A program made the translations under genes and the position numbers. The notes beneath the pieces are model-generated. The model had not been told where the DNA came from. It saw only the letters and a program-made list of their open reading frames with translations, and made no database searches. From Saprospiraceae bacterium (GTDB lineage Bacteria; Bacteroidota; Bacteroidia; Chitinophagales; Saprospiraceae), in contig JAQXDE010000066.1 in NCBI GenBank assembly GCA_029251525.1, positions 372,001 through 436,000 on the forward strand: a DNA stretch of 64,000 bases, read 5' to 3'. Below are positions 8,778 through 18,860 of this stretch, piece by piece. How positions within the stretch are numbered: position 1 is the stretch's first letter; every line of letters begins with the position of its first letter.

Positions 8778-10115
8778 ATGAAAATTTTTAAAAGAGTACC
8801 TCTGGCGATCATTTGTTTAATTACAGGCTCGAGTTTCTGTTTTTCACAGGCAGGACTATCTGGAAAATCACTTGATTTGAAGGCTACAAAAAGTACCAAA
8901 CTTAGTTATGATATTCCCACATCAGTTGGGATGGATTCCCTCTTTTTACATCAAAAAATTGACTCCATAGCTAACGAGGCCATCGAGGCAAAAGCCTTTC
9001 CAGGTATGCAGGTTTTAATTGCAAAAAGTGGAAAAATTGTTTTTCATAAAGCGTATGGATTTCATACCTATGAAGATGAAAAAAATGTACAACTAACTGA
9101 CTTGTATGACTTTGCATCAGTCTCAAAGATAACTACTGCTTTGCCGGCGTTGATGAAGTTACATGGAGAAGGAAGATTTGATCTTGATAAATCATTAAAG
9201 ACCTATTTTCCGAAATTTATTAATTCCAACAAGTCTGATTTAAATTATCGAGAAATTCTGGCCCATCAAGCAGGACTAAAACCTTGGATTCCATATTGGA
9301 CAACTACCATCAAAAAGAATGGGAATTATAAATGGCGAACATTGAAAAATAAAAGAACCAAAAACTATAATATTAAAATTACGGATAACTTATTTCTCCA
9401 TAAAAAATTTAAAAAACGGATTTACAAAGCAATTTTTAAATCTCCCGTGAGCAATGTAAAGGAATATAAATATTCAGGTTTAGCTTTTTATCTTTTTCCA
9501 GAAATTATTGCTGAGATGACGAATATGGATTTTGAGAGTTATTTGAAAAAAGAAATATACGAACCAATTGGAGCGACGACTTTAACGTATAATCCAAAGC
9601 GCTTTTTTTCAAAAGATAGAATAATCCCAACTGAACGAGATACTTTTTTTAGAAAGATTCAAATTCATGGAACTGTTCATGATGAAGGTGCGATTATGAT
9701 GGGTGGCGTTTCTGCTAATGCTGGTTTGTTTGGAACAGCAATTGATTTGGCTAAGTTAATGCAACTATTTTTGAATGGGGGCAGTTATGATGGAAGGCAA
9801 ATTATAGCTAAAGAATCTATAGATGAATTTACAAAGTATCAATTTCCAGAAAATAATAATAGGAGAGGACTTGGATTTGATAAACCACTTTTAAAGTATA
9901 ATTATGATGAAAGTTCAGTGGCGAAAGATGCAAGCCCATCGAGTTATGGGCATTCAGGTTATACTGGAACTTTCGTTTGGGTTGACCCAGAATATGAACT
10001 GATTTATATATTTTTTTCTAATCGAGTTTTCCCAACCAGGAATAATCGAAAAATTTATGAGATGAATGTGCGACCCAATATTCACCAAATAATTTATGAT
10101 TCTATTAGTAAATAA
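8778..10115 (+). CDS. Serine hydrolase of the beta-lactamase (class C/PBP4*) family
   Basis: A 445-residue protein with an N-terminal signal peptide (basic MKIFKR, hydrophobic core, likely cleavage near residue 24). The catalytic SxxK motif is S114-VSK. The second motif is YSG at about residue 231, and the third is HSG in GHSGYTG at about 394. This is the pattern of EstB/PBP4*-like serine hydrolases (esterase or D-amino peptidase). It is probably periplasmic. Between the first and second motifs there is a lysine-rich insertion (about 175-225). It is unlikely to be a true antibiotic-resistance enzyme, but sequence alone does not exclude beta-lactam hydrolysis. Confidence 0.85.
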   Translation: MKIFKRVPLAIICLITGSSFCFSQAGLSGKSLDLKATKSTKLSYDIPTSVGMDSLFLHQKIDSIANEAIEAKAFPGMQVLIAKSGKIVFHKAYGFHTYEDEKNVQLTDLYDFASVSKITTALPALMKLHGEGRFDLDKSLKTYFPKFINSNKSDLNYREILAHQAGLKPWIPYWTTTIKKNGNYKWRTLKNKRTKNYNIKITDNLFLHKKFKKRIYKAIFKSPVSNVKEYKYSGLAFYLFPEIIAEMTNMDFESYLKKEIYEPIGATTLTYNPKRFFSKDRIIPTERDTFFRKIQIHGTVHDEGAIMMGGVSANAGLFGTAIDLAKLMQLFLNGGSYDGRQIIAKESIDEFTKYQFPENNNRRGLGFDKPLLKYNYDESSVAKDASPSSYGHSGYTGTFVWVDPEYELIYIFFSNRVFPTRNNRKIYEMNVRPNIHQIIYDSISK

Positions 10116-10298
10116 TCAGAGTAAAGTTTTATCAATATCTGATTATTACAATAAAAGTTGAGAGAATTTAAAAAGGGATACCTGAGGAAATAATTTTCTT
10201 AAATATTTGCTTTTGGTAATACCAATTTCTATTCAATAACTTAATTGCCTCTTTGTTATTTAATATTTTATTTTTTCAAAAACCAAACAAGCTAGACA

Positions 10299-12536
10299 AT
10301 GTTTACAATCCAAAAAAAAGTAGGTGATACCAGTAGGGCGGTTAATCAAACTATGGATTTAGCAAAAATACAACTCGCATTGTTTTCAATTGGAATTTTA
10401 TCTAAAACAGCTTTTAAAAAAGAAATGATAGATTTATTACTTCCTTCGAATAGTAATAAATCAAAAGAAATCCTTACTTCTGAGTTTGAAACATTTTCAG
10501 CTAAGCAAAAACACCTACCAAAGACTATTAAAAGAATTCCTAGAATAAAATTATCATTAACTATTGCAGCTATTCGTAAGTTTCAGAAGGACGTTGTTGG
10601 GTCATCTTCTCCTGATGGGAGGATTGATCCAGGGCTAGGAACATTAGAAAAACTAGTAGCAAAAGTAAAAGCTTTACCAAAGCCAAAGCCACGCCCAATA
10701 GAAACGAGTCAAGTACCAAATTCTTTTGAAATAAGGTCTATAGAGAATAGAATTGAAATAGGAAATGAAGTTCAGCAAGTAGGTGGAAATATTGTTATTA
10801 ATCTTTCTTCTGGAGGTAAGTCTGCTTCCAAATCAATCTCAATTGAGAAGAGTCGACTATTTATCTCCAATTTTTATAATTGGAGTGGAATAATAAAGTT
10901 GATGGACTTTGTTTATAAAAAGAATAAAGAAGTATATGTTAGACCATCTAACTTGAAGGGAATAGAAGAAGATAACTTATTGATTATTCCTGACGATGGA
11001 ATTCGATATGTCATACAGCAGCAATTGTTTTATAGGAGGAAAATAATGCCTCTTAGGTCAAGCAACTTAAAGACATTTTTAAATGCTATTGATGGTAAAC
11101 CTGGTCACAGTTTTCTAAAGAATATTATCAAAAAATCAAAGATTGTTTTTACTAATGAGATAAATAATAAATCTTTAAGAGACAGTGATAATAATAAAAT
11201 TGAGATCCCTTCTTTAAATGATGGAGAAGCAGTTTTATATGATTTTTTTAGAAAAGTAGTTATCGCTAGAAATGGTTTATGGTCTTCTAATCAAGGAGTT
11301 ACAAATATTATTGGACTAAGGCGGAACTTGGATCGAATGATAGCGACTGAGTATAATGATAGTTTGGTTTCATGTTGGAAGGACGAATTTGGTAAACCAA
11401 GAGTTGAAATAAAAATAGCAACGACAGAACCCGGTAATAAGAATCGATATAGGACTGTTGCTCCACAAACGCTTTCCGTATTATTTGGATTTCATCATGG
11501 TAGACAACCTTCTGGAAGAACTCGAAATTTATTAGTTCGAAGTGCAAAAAAAGGAAATTATAAATGGGAAATTGACAAGGGTTTTAATTTTCATCAAGGA
11601 GGAAATACATTTATTTTCCCCAGGAAACAATGGTTGTCCAAATATGGAATTGATGATGGAATTAAAGGTGGAAATACTAACGCTAAGTTTAACTTACAAC
11701 AGACTTTTGAATTAAATTTAATCTTGACAGAAATTTATTATTGGTTTAGTCAGTTTGGAATAGATGGTGAAATTGCCCCTTATAATAATTTAAAAAATTT
11801 GGCAGAATCAAGGCCAATGAAAGTTGAAAAAAATGAGAATGGGATTGTAACTATTTCTCAAGTAGGTTCAAGGTCAAAACGAAGGGTTAATATTTTTGAT
11901 GCAAAAAATTGGATGGTTAGTCGATGGTATGATAAGAGGTTTAAACCTAAAAGTAGGGAGTTGATTGCCAAAATATTGAGTGATGCAAGTGGTATGGATG
12001 AAAAACAAATGACTGAGATGGAAAATCTAGAAAGAAGTCAAATCATTGCCAAGATTAAAGATGAATGGATTGTAAAAGTAATCGAACATCAATTTAATTT
12101 TTATCCAAAATTAAGTGATATTGATGGAAAAGCTGGTCCTGATTATTATCGAACTCTTGTAGGTATTAGACCTTCGAAAGAGAAGGCAAAGGAGGTTTAT
12201 CCAAAAGTAAAAGAATTAATTAAAAAATTAGAAGGTCTACCTCTTAAGAAAAAAGGTTCCTTGCAAAAAGAATTGCAAACTGGGTTGAAAATTAAGACTA
12301 ATTTCCATCGAGAAAATGTGAGAAATAATACTAAGTTTGATGAAATGAAAAAAGTAAATTTAATTGCTAATGTTTTAGTGAAAGGATATTCAGCTGGTTG
12401 CCAAGTAATTTATGATACAGAAACATTTTATGATTTTTGGCTAAAACTATTAAAACGAGCAGATCAAACAGGACAACGAAAATGGTATTACACTTTAATA
12501 GATGCAACTAATTGGAAAAAGACAGATGTCATATGA
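10299..12536 (+). CDS. Large protein with peptidoglycan-binding-like repeats and a C-terminal SAGCQ catalytic-like domain
   Basis: A 745-residue protein without signal peptide or membrane segment. Residues about 5-120 resemble the peptidoglycan-binding region of secretion-linked muramidase-type proteins: VGDTSRAVNQTMDLAKIQ, then IAAIRKFQKDVVG and SPDGRIDPG. From about 340 a core begins with RRNLDRM and IATTEPG. The C-terminal part has NFHRE (about 668), GYSAGCQVI (about 697) and YYTLID. The His-then-SxGC order resembles the YkuD L,D-transpeptidase active site (HxnSxGC), and related proteins with IHR...WSAGCQ are known next to peptidoglycan-binding domains. A second DIDGKAG element at about 607 could be another binding repeat. 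Lack of a signal peptide suggests release by lysis or by a contractile or other secretion system. Function is inferred only. Confidence 0.6.
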   Translation: MFTIQKKVGDTSRAVNQTMDLAKIQLALFSIGILSKTAFKKEMIDLLLPSNSNKSKEILTSEFETFSAKQKHLPKTIKRIPRIKLSLTIAAIRKFQKDVVGSSSPDGRIDPGLGTLEKLVAKVKALPKPKPRPIETSQVPNSFEIRSIENRIEIGNEVQQVGGNIVINLSSGGKSASKSISIEKSRLFISNFYNWSGIIKLMDFVYKKNKEVYVRPSNLKGIEEDNLLIIPDDGIRYVIQQQLFYRRKIMPLRSSNLKTFLNAIDGKPGHSFLKNIIKKSKIVFTNEINNKSLRDSDNNKIEIPSLNDGEAVLYDFFRKVVIARNGLWSSNQGVTNIIGLRRNLDRMIATEYNDSLVSCWKDEFGKPRVEIKIATTEPGNKNRYRTVAPQTLSVLFGFHHGRQPSGRTRNLLVRSAKKGNYKWEIDKGFNFHQGGNTFIFPRKQWLSKYGIDDGIKGGNTNAKFNLQQTFELNLILTEIYYWFSQFGIDGEIAPYNNLKNLAESRPMKVEKNENGIVTISQVGSRSKRRVNIFDAKNWMVSRWYDKRFKPKSRELIAKILSDASGMDEKQMTEMENLERSQIIAKIKDEWIVKVIEHQFNFYPKLSDIDGKAGPDYYRTLVGIRPSKEKAKEVYPKVKELIKKLEGLPLKKKGSLQKELQTGLKIKTNFHRENVRNNTKFDEMKKVNLIANVLVKGYSAGCQVIYDTETFYDFWLKLLKRADQTGQRKWYYTLIDATNWKKTDVI

Positions 12537-12549
12537 TTTTAATGAGCTA

Positions 12550-12600
12550 ATTGTATTGAATTCCACTAGCTATATCTTAGCTAGTAGAATTCAATATAAT
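12550..12600. terminator. Bidirectional terminator between convergent genes
   Basis: A long hairpin (stem about 22 bp with one mismatch and one G-U pair, 5-nt loop at 12573-12577) lies between the plus-strand gene ending at 12536 and trmD ending at 12600 on the minus strand. AT-rich flanks on both sides suit termination in both directions. Confidence 0.75.
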
Positions 12601-13280
12601 TAATCTTTATCAAGAAGGTCTGGTCGTCTGTCCTCTGTTCGTTTTAGAGATTGTTCATGTCTCCATTCTTCAATCAATTTAGTATTTCCTGAAAGAAGTA
12701 ATTCTGGTACTTTCCATCCTTTGTAATCTGCAGGGCGAGTATATATTGGTGGAGCTAAAAGGTTATCTTGAAATGAATCAAACAAAGCGGAAGTTCCATC
12801 ATTTAATACCCCAGGAATTAATCTTCCAATCGAATCGACCAAAACGGCCGCTGCTAACTCACCTCCAGATAAGACATAGTCACCTATTGAGATTTCTTTA
12901 GTAACAAAATGCTCACGGATTCTCTCATCAATACCTTTATAATGACCACAAATCATCATTAGATTACTTTTCATTGATAAAAAATTGGCTTCAGATTGGT
13001 CTAACCTTTTTCCATCGGGAGTCATGTAAATGATTTCATCGTAAGTTCTTGCACTTTGCAAATGTTCAATACATCGAGCCAATGGTTCAACCATCATGAC
13101 CATTCCTGCACCACCACCATATTGGTAATCATCGATTTGTTTTTGTTTACTTAGGCTATAGTCTCGAATATTATGGACGAACACCTCTAGCAAGCCTTTT
13201 TCTTGCGCTCGTTTCATAATCGAGTGCTGCATTGGACTTTCTAATAATTCTGGTACGGCTGATAAAATATCTATACGCAT
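12600..13280 (-). CDS. trmD: tRNA (guanine-N1)-methyltransferase TrmD
   Basis: A 226-residue SPOUT methyltransferase of normal length. It methylates G37 of tRNAs that read codons beginning with C, using S-adenosylmethionine, and prevents frameshifting. The trefoil-knot SAM site is seen in [10 protein letters not shown] and in [12 protein letters not shown]. The N-terminal [14 protein letters not shown] loop corresponds to the usual DDxPYGGGxGM, with a Q in place of P. In many bacteria trmD sits in an rpsP-rimM-trmD-rplS operon; here it is alone, between two peptidoglycan-related genes on the opposite strand. Confidence 0.97.
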   Translation of the reverse strand: MRIDILSAVPELLESPMQHSIMKRAQEKGLLEVFVHNIRDYSLSKQKQIDDYQYGGGAGMVMMVEPLARCIEHLQSARTYDEIIYMTPDGKRLDQSEANFLSMKSNLMMICGHYKGIDERIREHFVTKEISIGDYVLSGGELAAAVLVDSIGRLIPGVLNDGTSALFDSFQDNLLAPPIYTRPADYKGWKVPELLLSGNTKLIEEWRHEQSLKRTEDRRPDLLDKD

Positions 13281-13569
13281 GGAGGTAATTGTTTAACTTT
13301 ATGATTATCAATGTGTTATGATGTTTTTTGCATCTTTAGGTTCCTTTAGGGAAATAGGTATTTTTTAATAATAGCCTATATTTTCAAAATTCTAATGAGG
13401 TAAAATATTAAAAATTACAACATAATTATCTTTTATAGTGAAGAACAAAACTACGAATCCAAATTTATATTTTCCAATTGAAATTTCAAGATTAATATTT
13501 TCCTAACAACAATTTTACATTTCAACATTTTTCCCTATTTTAGTGCTATAACCAAAAAAATAGAACACT

Positions 13570-14676
13570 ATGTTGCCCATAGAGAAAATGTATTTAACGA
13601 GTAGGCGAAATCGACCAGCTTTACGAAACTCAAGTTGGTATCGGATTCGGGAATTGAAAGGAATAGTGGTTCATTGGACTGCCAACGAGTCGACCGGTGC
13701 TGATGCACGTCGCACTCGAAATTATTTTAATACCGCTAATCGATATGCTTCAGCGCATTATAATGTGGATGATGGAAGTATTGTACAATGTTTACCAGAC
13801 CATGAAGTTGGATACCACGTAGGAGGTCGATATTATAAACCGACTGGACAAAAAATTATTGAAGGAACAGATCTGACCCCAAATTACTTTTTGATTGGAT
13901 TTGAAATGTGCGTGAACAAAGATGGTGATTGGAATAAAACTTATCAGAATTCTGTAGAGTTAGCACAGCATCTTTTGAACAAATATAATTTTACCATTAA
14001 TGAATTATATAGGCATTATGATATTACGGGGAAGTTATGCCCATTGATGATGATTGATGAAAAGCCTTGGCAGGAATTTAAAGAAAAAGTAAATGGTGGG
14101 TTAAATTTTCAATTGGAAAATCCAATCAAACAAGGTTTTGTCAATACTCGGGATTTGAATGTTAGAAAAGGACCAAGTTCAAGATTTCCAATTATCAAAG
14201 TTTTTCATCAAGATGATAAAATTGAAATTTATGAGCAGATTGGAAATTGGTTTAGAGTAGGGGCAGATGAATGGTTACATGAACATTATGTAGAAATAAC
14301 ATTTGAGAAAAAAGATGGAATTGTTATAGATCCTACTGATCTAAATGTTCGTTCAGGACCAGGTGCAAATTATCCAATTGTTGATACACTGAAAGATGGA
14401 ACATCCATTGAAGTTTTTGATATCCAAGGTCGCTGGTATCGTATTGGTGCGGATCGCTGGGGATATGGACCATTGGTGAAGATTATTGAAGTTAAGACTG
14501 GTCGAGTTATTGCTCCAAGTTTTTTGAATGTTCGAAAAGGGCCAGGGACAAGCAACGCTAAGGTCGGTAAGGTTCAACGAGGTACTTTAGTTAAAATATT
14601 TGTGGTAGAAGGGAGATGGTTTCGCATAGGCGATGATGAATGGGTGTATGGTGGATATGTGGATATTATTGAATAG
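13570..14676 (+). CDS. N-acetylmuramoyl-L-alanine amidase with three SH3 domains
   Basis: A 368-residue protein. An Amidase_2 (T7-lysozyme/AmpD-like) domain occupies about 25-175, with zinc ligands H35 in VVHWTAN, H148 in YRHYD and C157 in KLCP. Three bacterial SH3 repeats follow at about 188-245, 257-312 and 318-368, each beginning with a [DF]LNV[R]xGP-type segment. It should cut the amide bond between muramic acid and L-alanine while the SH3 domains hold the wall. There is no signal peptide, as in phage endolysins, yet no phage genes are nearby. The protein encoded at 10299-12536 shares this feature. The 289 bases upstream hold no gene. Confidence 0.88.
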   Translation: MLPIEKMYLTSRRNRPALRNSSWYRIRELKGIVVHWTANESTGADARRTRNYFNTANRYASAHYNVDDGSIVQCLPDHEVGYHVGGRYYKPTGQKIIEGTDLTPNYFLIGFEMCVNKDGDWNKTYQNSVELAQHLLNKYNFTINELYRHYDITGKLCPLMMIDEKPWQEFKEKVNGGLNFQLENPIKQGFVNTRDLNVRKGPSSRFPIIKVFHQDDKIEIYEQIGNWFRVGADEWLHEHYVEITFEKKDGIVIDPTDLNVRSGPGANYPIVDTLKDGTSIEVFDIQGRWYRIGADRWGYGPLVKIIEVKTGRVIAPSFLNVRKGPGTSNAKVGKVQRGTLVKIFVVEGRWFRIGDDEWVYGGYVDIIE

Positions 14677-14721
14677 GTAGAATATTTGATGATAAGCATT
14701 AAAGGTTTTATGTTTTTGAAA

Positions 14722-14768
14722 TAAAAAAAAGTGGTGAGCAATTTATATTGCTTACCACTTTTTTTATT
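14722..14768. terminator. Bidirectional terminator after the amidase
   Basis: The hairpin GTGGTGAGCAAT-ttat-ATTGCTTACCAC has one G-U pair and is flanked by eight A on the left and a T-run on the right. It can serve both the amidase and the convergent S46 peptidase gene. Confidence 0.85.
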
Positions 14769-14853
14769 AATAAATCATTATTGGTTGTTTAAACGTTGAT
14801 TTCCAAAAGTGAGCTAAAAACGTCTAAAGTAGATCATTAGACGAATTACTAAT

Positions 14854-16926
14854 TTATTTCCCAGTCAACTCATTATACAATTCGTCAGCTTTGTAAATAT
14901 ATTTGATAGCAGCCAAGATTCCTCCAGCGTGAACCGAAACAGTTCTGTTTACTTTATCATCAAAAATGAAATTCCCAGGAAGAGATTCTATATTACCATC
15001 GAAAATTAAGCCTACCGCCTCTAGGTTTTTGTTAATCATTGGACTACCTGAATTCCCTCCTATAATGTCATTGGTAGAGACATAATTCAAAGGAGCTTTC
15101 AATAATTCCATTGGTGGATTCAACCATTTTTCAGGTAAAGACCAAGGAAATTTTCCATCGTTAGAATAGTATCTGTTATACATACCGAAATAAGTTGTTT
15201 TGAATGGGGCAACAGTTCCGTTGTACTCGTATTTTTTTACTACACCATCAGCTAATCTAAGTGTAAAGGTTGCGTCAGGCGGTAAGCTTGAACCATACAC
15301 ATTGAAAACAGCATTTGCTACTTGAGCTTCTAAAGCTCGACGTGTTGGACCAGTAGATTGAAAGGCTTGAACGGCTTTAAAAAATCTTCCTGCTATTTGG
15401 TTTGACAGCTTTACAAAAGGATCTTTTGCTTTTTTTAAATTCTTCTCTTTTAATCCTTTTTTCAATTTTTTACCTTTCAAAAGGTTGGAAGAGTCAAATA
15501 AGTTGTCGACAAATTTAGTAGCATCAATACCTTTCAATGGATGATCTGAAGAAAACTGATCATAGTCATTTAGTAGCATAGCAAATAATTGTCGTTCTAA
15601 TGAAGTATCAATTGTTTTGATCAATTCTTTAATGGCATTTTTACTTTTTTCTTTGTCTTCTTTTGATGCATCATTTTTGATCTGTTGCCCAAATTCGTAT
15701 ACAGCAAACATTAGACTCATTGAAGCCTTTGGTGAAGCTACATCTCGTCGTCCTGGATTCATCATCATCAGGGAAGGACCTAGCTTTTCAAGATCAGCAT
15801 AGCTATCTGCCAACCTATCCCAATAATCTAAACCCGGATTTGCTGCTCGAATTTTGTTTTCCATTTTTTGTTTTCGGCCATATAACATTGGATCTTTTAA
15901 TCCTTTTAGTATTCCACCAAAAGCTTTTAGGCCATTAGCATTTCCAAAGATTTCATTCATCAAATCTTCTGATGGTTCTGCTTCATATCTTTTTCTTAGT
16001 AGACGATCTGTATTACCCATCATTTTTAACCTGATTGGAAAACGAACATCACGATCATATTTTAATTGAGCTGCTGTTCGATATCTTTCGGTACTTCCGG
16101 GGTTTCCAACGACAAAAACTGCTTCCCCTTCATGGATTCCGTCTCCATTGAATTTGAAATAGTTTTTAGAGGTGTCTAGTGGTTTTCCATCTTCATCGTA
16201 TGCTCTCCAAAAAGTACAATCTAAGTTATATCGAGGATAAGTAAAATTATCTGGATCACCTCCGAAGTATCCTAGGTCTCCCTCAGGAATCAAGACAAGA
16301 CGAATATCTTCATATTTTTTGTAACCATACAAAGAGAATTTTCCACCGCTATAGAAAGTTACTGCTTGCAATCTCAATCCATTCCATCCTTTTTTCTTCG
16401 AATATTCTTCTTTTATTGCCTCCAACGCTTTTCCACGTAATTCTAGTTTTTCGGCATCAGTTCCTGCAGCGTTCGTTCGTTTTTTTACTTCAGCAGTGAT
16501 GTCAATAGCTTGTACCATTTGCTCTACGAATAAACCTTCTGCTTTTCTTTCAAGGTCATAGCCGTTGGCTACAAAGCCATTTTTCTCAAATGATTCTCCA
16601 TCTTTTTGTAGAGCAGTAACTACATCTCTGGAGCAATGGTGATTCGTCATAATCAATCCACTTGGGGAAACGAATGATGCTGAACACCAACTAGCAAATC
16701 GCAAAGAAGACATTCTTGCAGATTCAATCCATTCTTCAGAAGGTCGGAATCCATATGTTTTTTCAAAATAATCTAAGGGTAAATTTTCGAAGGTCCACAT
16801 TTTTCCAAAATCAAAAGGGCTTACTTCGATTTCGCCTAATGGCAAGTTCTTATTAACCTGGGCAAATGAGAGGTTACCAATAAAGAGAAACAATAAGGTG
16901 AATAAATACATTTTTCTAAATTTCAT
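14854..16926 (-). CDS. S46 family dipeptidyl peptidase, DPP7-type
   Basis: A 690-residue secreted peptidase with an N-terminal signal peptide (to about residue 22, FAQ). The chymotrypsin-like catalytic residues are visible: His in TNHHCSRD (96/97) and Ser S626 in GGNSGSP; the Asp lies in between. S46 peptidases release dipeptides from peptide N-termini in the periplasm of peptide-using Bacteroidota. Eighteen residues after the catalytic serine the residue is Gly (FDGN). In the family DPP7 has Gly and DPP11 has Arg at this place, so hydrophobic rather than acidic P1 preference is inferred. The gene ends convergently with the amidase. The M20 peptidase upstream may act on released dipeptides. 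Confidence 0.93.
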   Translation of the reverse strand: MKFRKMYLFTLLFLFIGNLSFAQVNKNLPLGEIEVSPFDFGKMWTFENLPLDYFEKTYGFRPSEEWIESARMSSLRFASWCSASFVSPSGLIMTNHHCSRDVVTALQKDGESFEKNGFVANGYDLERKAEGLFVEQMVQAIDITAEVKKRTNAAGTDAEKLELRGKALEAIKEEYSKKKGWNGLRLQAVTFYSGGKFSLYGYKKYEDIRLVLIPEGDLGYFGGDPDNFTYPRYNLDCTFWRAYDEDGKPLDTSKNYFKFNGDGIHEGEAVFVVGNPGSTERYRTAAQLKYDRDVRFPIRLKMMGNTDRLLRKRYEAEPSEDLMNEIFGNANGLKAFGGILKGLKDPMLYGRKQKMENKIRAANPGLDYWDRLADSYADLEKLGPSLMMMNPGRRDVASPKASMSLMFAVYEFGQQIKNDASKEDKEKSKNAIKELIKTIDTSLERQLFAMLLNDYDQFSSDHPLKGIDATKFVDNLFDSSNLLKGKKLKKGLKEKNLKKAKDPFVKLSNQIAGRFFKAVQAFQSTGPTRRALEAQVANAVFNVYGSSLPPDATFTLRLADGVVKKYEYNGTVAPFKTTYFGMYNRYYSNDGKFPWSLPEKWLNPPMELLKAPLNYVSTNDIIGGNSGSPMINKNLEAVGLIFDGNIESLPGNFIFDDKVNRTVSVHAGGILAAIKYIYKADELYNELTGK

Positions 16927-17469
16927 AGTTACTATTTTTATTTCAAATTAAAATGTTTGGGTTGTTTACACGAAAGTAAAAATAACTAAACCATTTTAAT
17001 TTAGTGATTCAAAAATCAAAATATAATGCTATTTGACAAACAGATTTCTTTTTTTATTTTAACCCTTTGCCTGATTCTAGATTCTTCAATTAATTTAATT
17101 TTACAAATAGAAATAGGATTATTAACTATCTAATATTGATTTGAATGATTGATTTTGTAAAAATGCATCTATGTCCCTAAATTCAGGAGTTTGTAAACAA
17201 TTTTTATAATACGAAAGGTCTTAATTAAATAAAAGGAAATGTTTTGTAGGAGATAATGTATTGGAAAAACGGATGCGGCTTAAAAAGAAAAATTATTCTA
17301 ATGTGCTGTTCAGAATAAATGTAGAATTTTTATAAAAAATGAACCAACTAATTTTATTGAATCTAAAAGCTTTTTCCGGAAAGATCAGAACGAAACTAGA
17401 TAAGTATTTTGGAAAAACAATAAGAGAAGTACTTGCGCAAAGAATAAATTTTGCGCAAGTATTTAGAAT
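16927..17469. other. Intergenic region, 543 bases
   Basis: No convincing gene. It holds the promoter region of the S46 peptidase (TACTTTCG-like box on the minus strand shortly before the ATG) and, at its other end, a hairpin at 17431-17460. Short ATG-initiated frames at 17258 (20 codons) and 17339 (50 codons) have no supporting features. Confidence 0.6.
17431..17460. terminator. Hairpin downstream of the M20 dipeptidase
   Basis: Stem ACTTGCGCAAA / TTTGCGCAAGT with an 8-nt loop lies 9 nt past the stop codon of the minus-strand dipeptidase. The T-rich tail on the minus strand is weak, so termination strength is uncertain. Confidence 0.55.
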
Positions 17470-18858
17470 TTATTTTTTCAACTCTGCATAATATTCAAAG
17501 AAGTAAGGTATTGTCTCTATCCCTTTATAAAAATTGAATAATCCATAGTGCTCATTTGGTGAATGAATGGCATCTGAATCCAACCCAAATCCCATCAAAA
17601 CAGTCTTCACGCCAAACACTTTTTCAAACATCGACACGATAGGAATACTTCCACCAGAACGTTGAGGAATGGGGTCTTTTTTGAAAGTTTTTTTCATTGC
17701 CATGTGAGCAGCTTTGTACTCAACAGTGTTAGTTGGAGTAACTGCTGGTTCGCCACCATGATGGGGCGTCACTTTTACTTTAACAGAGTCTGGTGCAATT
17801 TTTTTGAAATGTGCTGCGAATAATTTAGTGATTTTATCTGGATCTTGATTAGGAACTAACCTCATACTTATTTTTGCAAAAGCTTGACTAGGTAGAACAG
17901 TCTTAGCACCTTCGCCAATATATCCACCCCAAATTCCATTTACGTCCAAGGTTGGACGAATTGAATTTCTCTCTAAAGTTGTGTAGCCTTTTTCGCCGCT
18001 AATGTCTTTTAATCCGATAGATTTTTTGTAGTTATTTAGATTAAAAGGAGCCTTGTTCATTTCCTTTCTTTCTGTTTTACTTACTGTTACCACATCAGAA
18101 TAAAAACCGGGAATATTAATTTTTCCATTTTTATCGTGTAATGAAGAAATCATTTTACTTAAAATATTAATTGGGTTAGCAACAGCTCCACCATAAAGAC
18201 CTGAGTGCAAATCTCGGTTTGGTCCAGTTACTTCAACTTCAACATAACTTAATCCACGAAGACCAGTTGTTATCGAGGGTTGTTTATTGGAGATAATTCC
18301 AGTATCAGAAACGAGCACCACATCGCAAGCCAGTTTCTTTTTATTTTTTTTGCAAAAAGGAGTAAGATTACTTGAACCAACTTCCTCTTCACCTTCAATC
18401 AAAAATTTTACATTACAAGGTAAGTTTCCAGTTTTTAACATTCCTTCAAATGCTTTAACATGCATAAACATTTGTCCTTTGTCATCACATGATCCTCGAG
18501 CAAAAATGGCTCCTTTAGGATGGATTTTTGTCTTTTTGATAACAGGTTCGAATGGGGGAGAAGTCCACAATTCAATAGGATCAGCTGGTTGTACATCATA
18601 GTGGCCATAGACCAAAACGGTTGGTAATTTTATGTCAATTATTTTATCTGCATAAACGATCGGGTGACCTTTGGTTTCACAGATTTCCACATTATCAGCA
18701 CCTGCTTTTTTTAAATTGTTGGCTACAAATTTTGCAGTTTTTTTAACATCTTTTGCAAAGGCTGGATCTGCACTCACTGAGGGGATTCGCAGTAGATCGA
18801 GTAGTTCGTTTAAGAACCTTTTTTGGTTGTCTTTTAAGTATTTTTGAACTTTTTGCAT
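17470..18858 (-). CDS. M20 family dipeptidase
   Basis: A 462-residue metallopeptidase of the M20/carnosinase-like group. Metal ligands are seen in VYGHYDVQP (His and the associated Asp), GSCDDKGQ, EGEEEVGS, and the C-terminal segment DAIHSPNE. No signal peptide is visible, so it acts in the cytoplasm, hydrolysing imported dipeptides to amino acids. The lid/dimerisation domain contains RDLHSGLYGG. Position next to the S46 peptidase suggests a shared peptide-degradation theme, though a 540-nt gap separates them. Upstream lie two short tandem repeats that fall in its probable promoter region. Confidence 0.92.
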   Translation of the reverse strand: MQKVQKYLKDNQKRFLNELLDLLRIPSVSADPAFAKDVKKTAKFVANNLKKAGADNVEICETKGHPIVYADKIIDIKLPTVLVYGHYDVQPADPIELWTSPPFEPVIKKTKIHPKGAIFARGSCDDKGQMFMHVKAFEGMLKTGNLPCNVKFLIEGEEEVGSSNLTPFCKKNKKKLACDVVLVSDTGIISNKQPSITTGLRGLSYVEVEVTGPNRDLHSGLYGGAVANPINILSKMISSLHDKNGKINIPGFYSDVVTVSKTERKEMNKAPFNLNNYKKSIGLKDISGEKGYTTLERNSIRPTLDVNGIWGGYIGEGAKTVLPSQAFAKISMRLVPNQDPDKITKLFAAHFKKIAPDSVKVKVTPHHGGEPAVTPTNTVEYKAAHMAMKKTFKKDPIPQRSGGSIPIVSMFEKVFGVKTVLMGFGLDSDAIHSPNEHYGLFNFYKGIETIPYFFEYYAELKK

Positions 18859-18860
18859 CG

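Noticed and set aside
8778-10115. Antibiotic-resistance beta-lactamase reading of the serine hydrolase
   Set aside because: Motif set (SVSK, YSG, HSG) and insertions fit the EstB/PBP4*-like hydrolases better than class C enzymes, which have YxN and KTG.
17339-17491. 50-codon plus-strand frame overlapping the dipeptidase 3' end
   Set aside because: It runs through the hairpin at 17431-17460 and into the end of the minus-strand gene.
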